From Impatiens glandulifera (lineage: Eukaryota > Streptophyta > Magnoliopsida > Ericales > Balsaminaceae), in assembly GCF_907164915.1 (NCBI RefSeq), contig NC_061864.1:12965889-13029888 (forward strand): a DNA stretch of 64,000 nucleotides, given 5' to 3'. The notes under the pieces were generated by a model. That model was not told the origin of the DNA and ran no database searches. It was given only the letters and a program-made list of their open reading frames with translations. Made by a program: the position numbers and the translations under genes. This document shows positions 63,967 through 64,000 of the stretch, one piece after another (the first letter of the stretch is position 1; every line of letters starts with the position of its first letter).

Positions 63967-64000
63967 GTCATTTCTCTCTGCATATCCGCAACTCTTTTAC

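Overview
The window is nuclear DNA of a flowering plant, most likely a eudicot. Genes are split by short AT-rich GT-AG introns, intergenic DNA is very AT-rich with long (TA)n runs, and every recognisable protein is a plant family member (phytochelatin synthase, ROP-interactive CRIB protein, NDR-type AGC kinase, FAO long-chain alcohol oxidase, NPGR2, NPF transporter). No rRNA, tRNA, CRISPR or bacterial operon structure was seen.

Layout. 0-5 kb: a small hAT-like element (579-852), a NECAP-like adaptin-ear-binding gene (1267-2237, +), a LINE remnant (about 2620-3868) and a 532-bp hAT-type MITE with an exact 8-bp target duplication (4088-4619), apparently nested in an older repeat. 6-14.4 kb: an NDR/tricorner kinase with 13 coding exons (9895-5990, -) and the ESCRT-III subunit VPS2.3/CHMP2-like with 11 exons (14363-12239, -). 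16.5-17.4 kb: a RIC protein with a CRIB motif (+). 18.9-22.5 kb: phytochelatin synthase, 8 exons, 485 aa with Cys56/His162/Asp180 in place (+). 22.6-31.1 kb: AT-rich repeats, including a duplicated PCS 3' flank, a GC-rich repeat island, a (TA)n run and an 88-bp minisatellite. 31.2-35.8 kb: an FAO long-chain alcohol oxidase (3 exons, +) whose 2.26-kb intron holds a foldback repeat. 37.4-40.3 kb: NPGR2 (+), whose 3' exons carry six single-base frame disruptions.

From about 40.6 kb the window is repeat territory. A copia-type retroelement (-) with gag, protease, RT and RNase H remnants (40.9-43.5 kb) is followed by fragments of a CAF1 (CCR4-NOT deadenylase) gene on the same strand (44.3-46.5 kb) and LTR-like ends. 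This block and the start of a RhoGDI gene recur at 56.67-64.0 kb, with the second copy cut into exon 3 of an IST1-like gene. Between the copies lie a RhoGDI gene (48.65-50.85, +), an NPF5-type transporter (about 53.18-51.2, -) and an unidentified minus-strand fragment (about 56.0-55.57). All three are broken by single-base indels while their codons stay well conserved.

Gene order NECAP - NDR kinase - VPS2.3 - RIC - PCS - FAO - NPGR2 looks like an ancestral block that, as I recall the Arabidopsis loci, is fractionated there over several duplicated segments (At1g03900-03990, At3g23310-23410, At4g28556-28600). The genes share no single pathway. NECAP, VPS2.3, IST1, RIC, RhoGDI and NPGR2 touch membrane trafficking or ROP GTPase signalling, but this is proximity, not evidence of a functional cluster.
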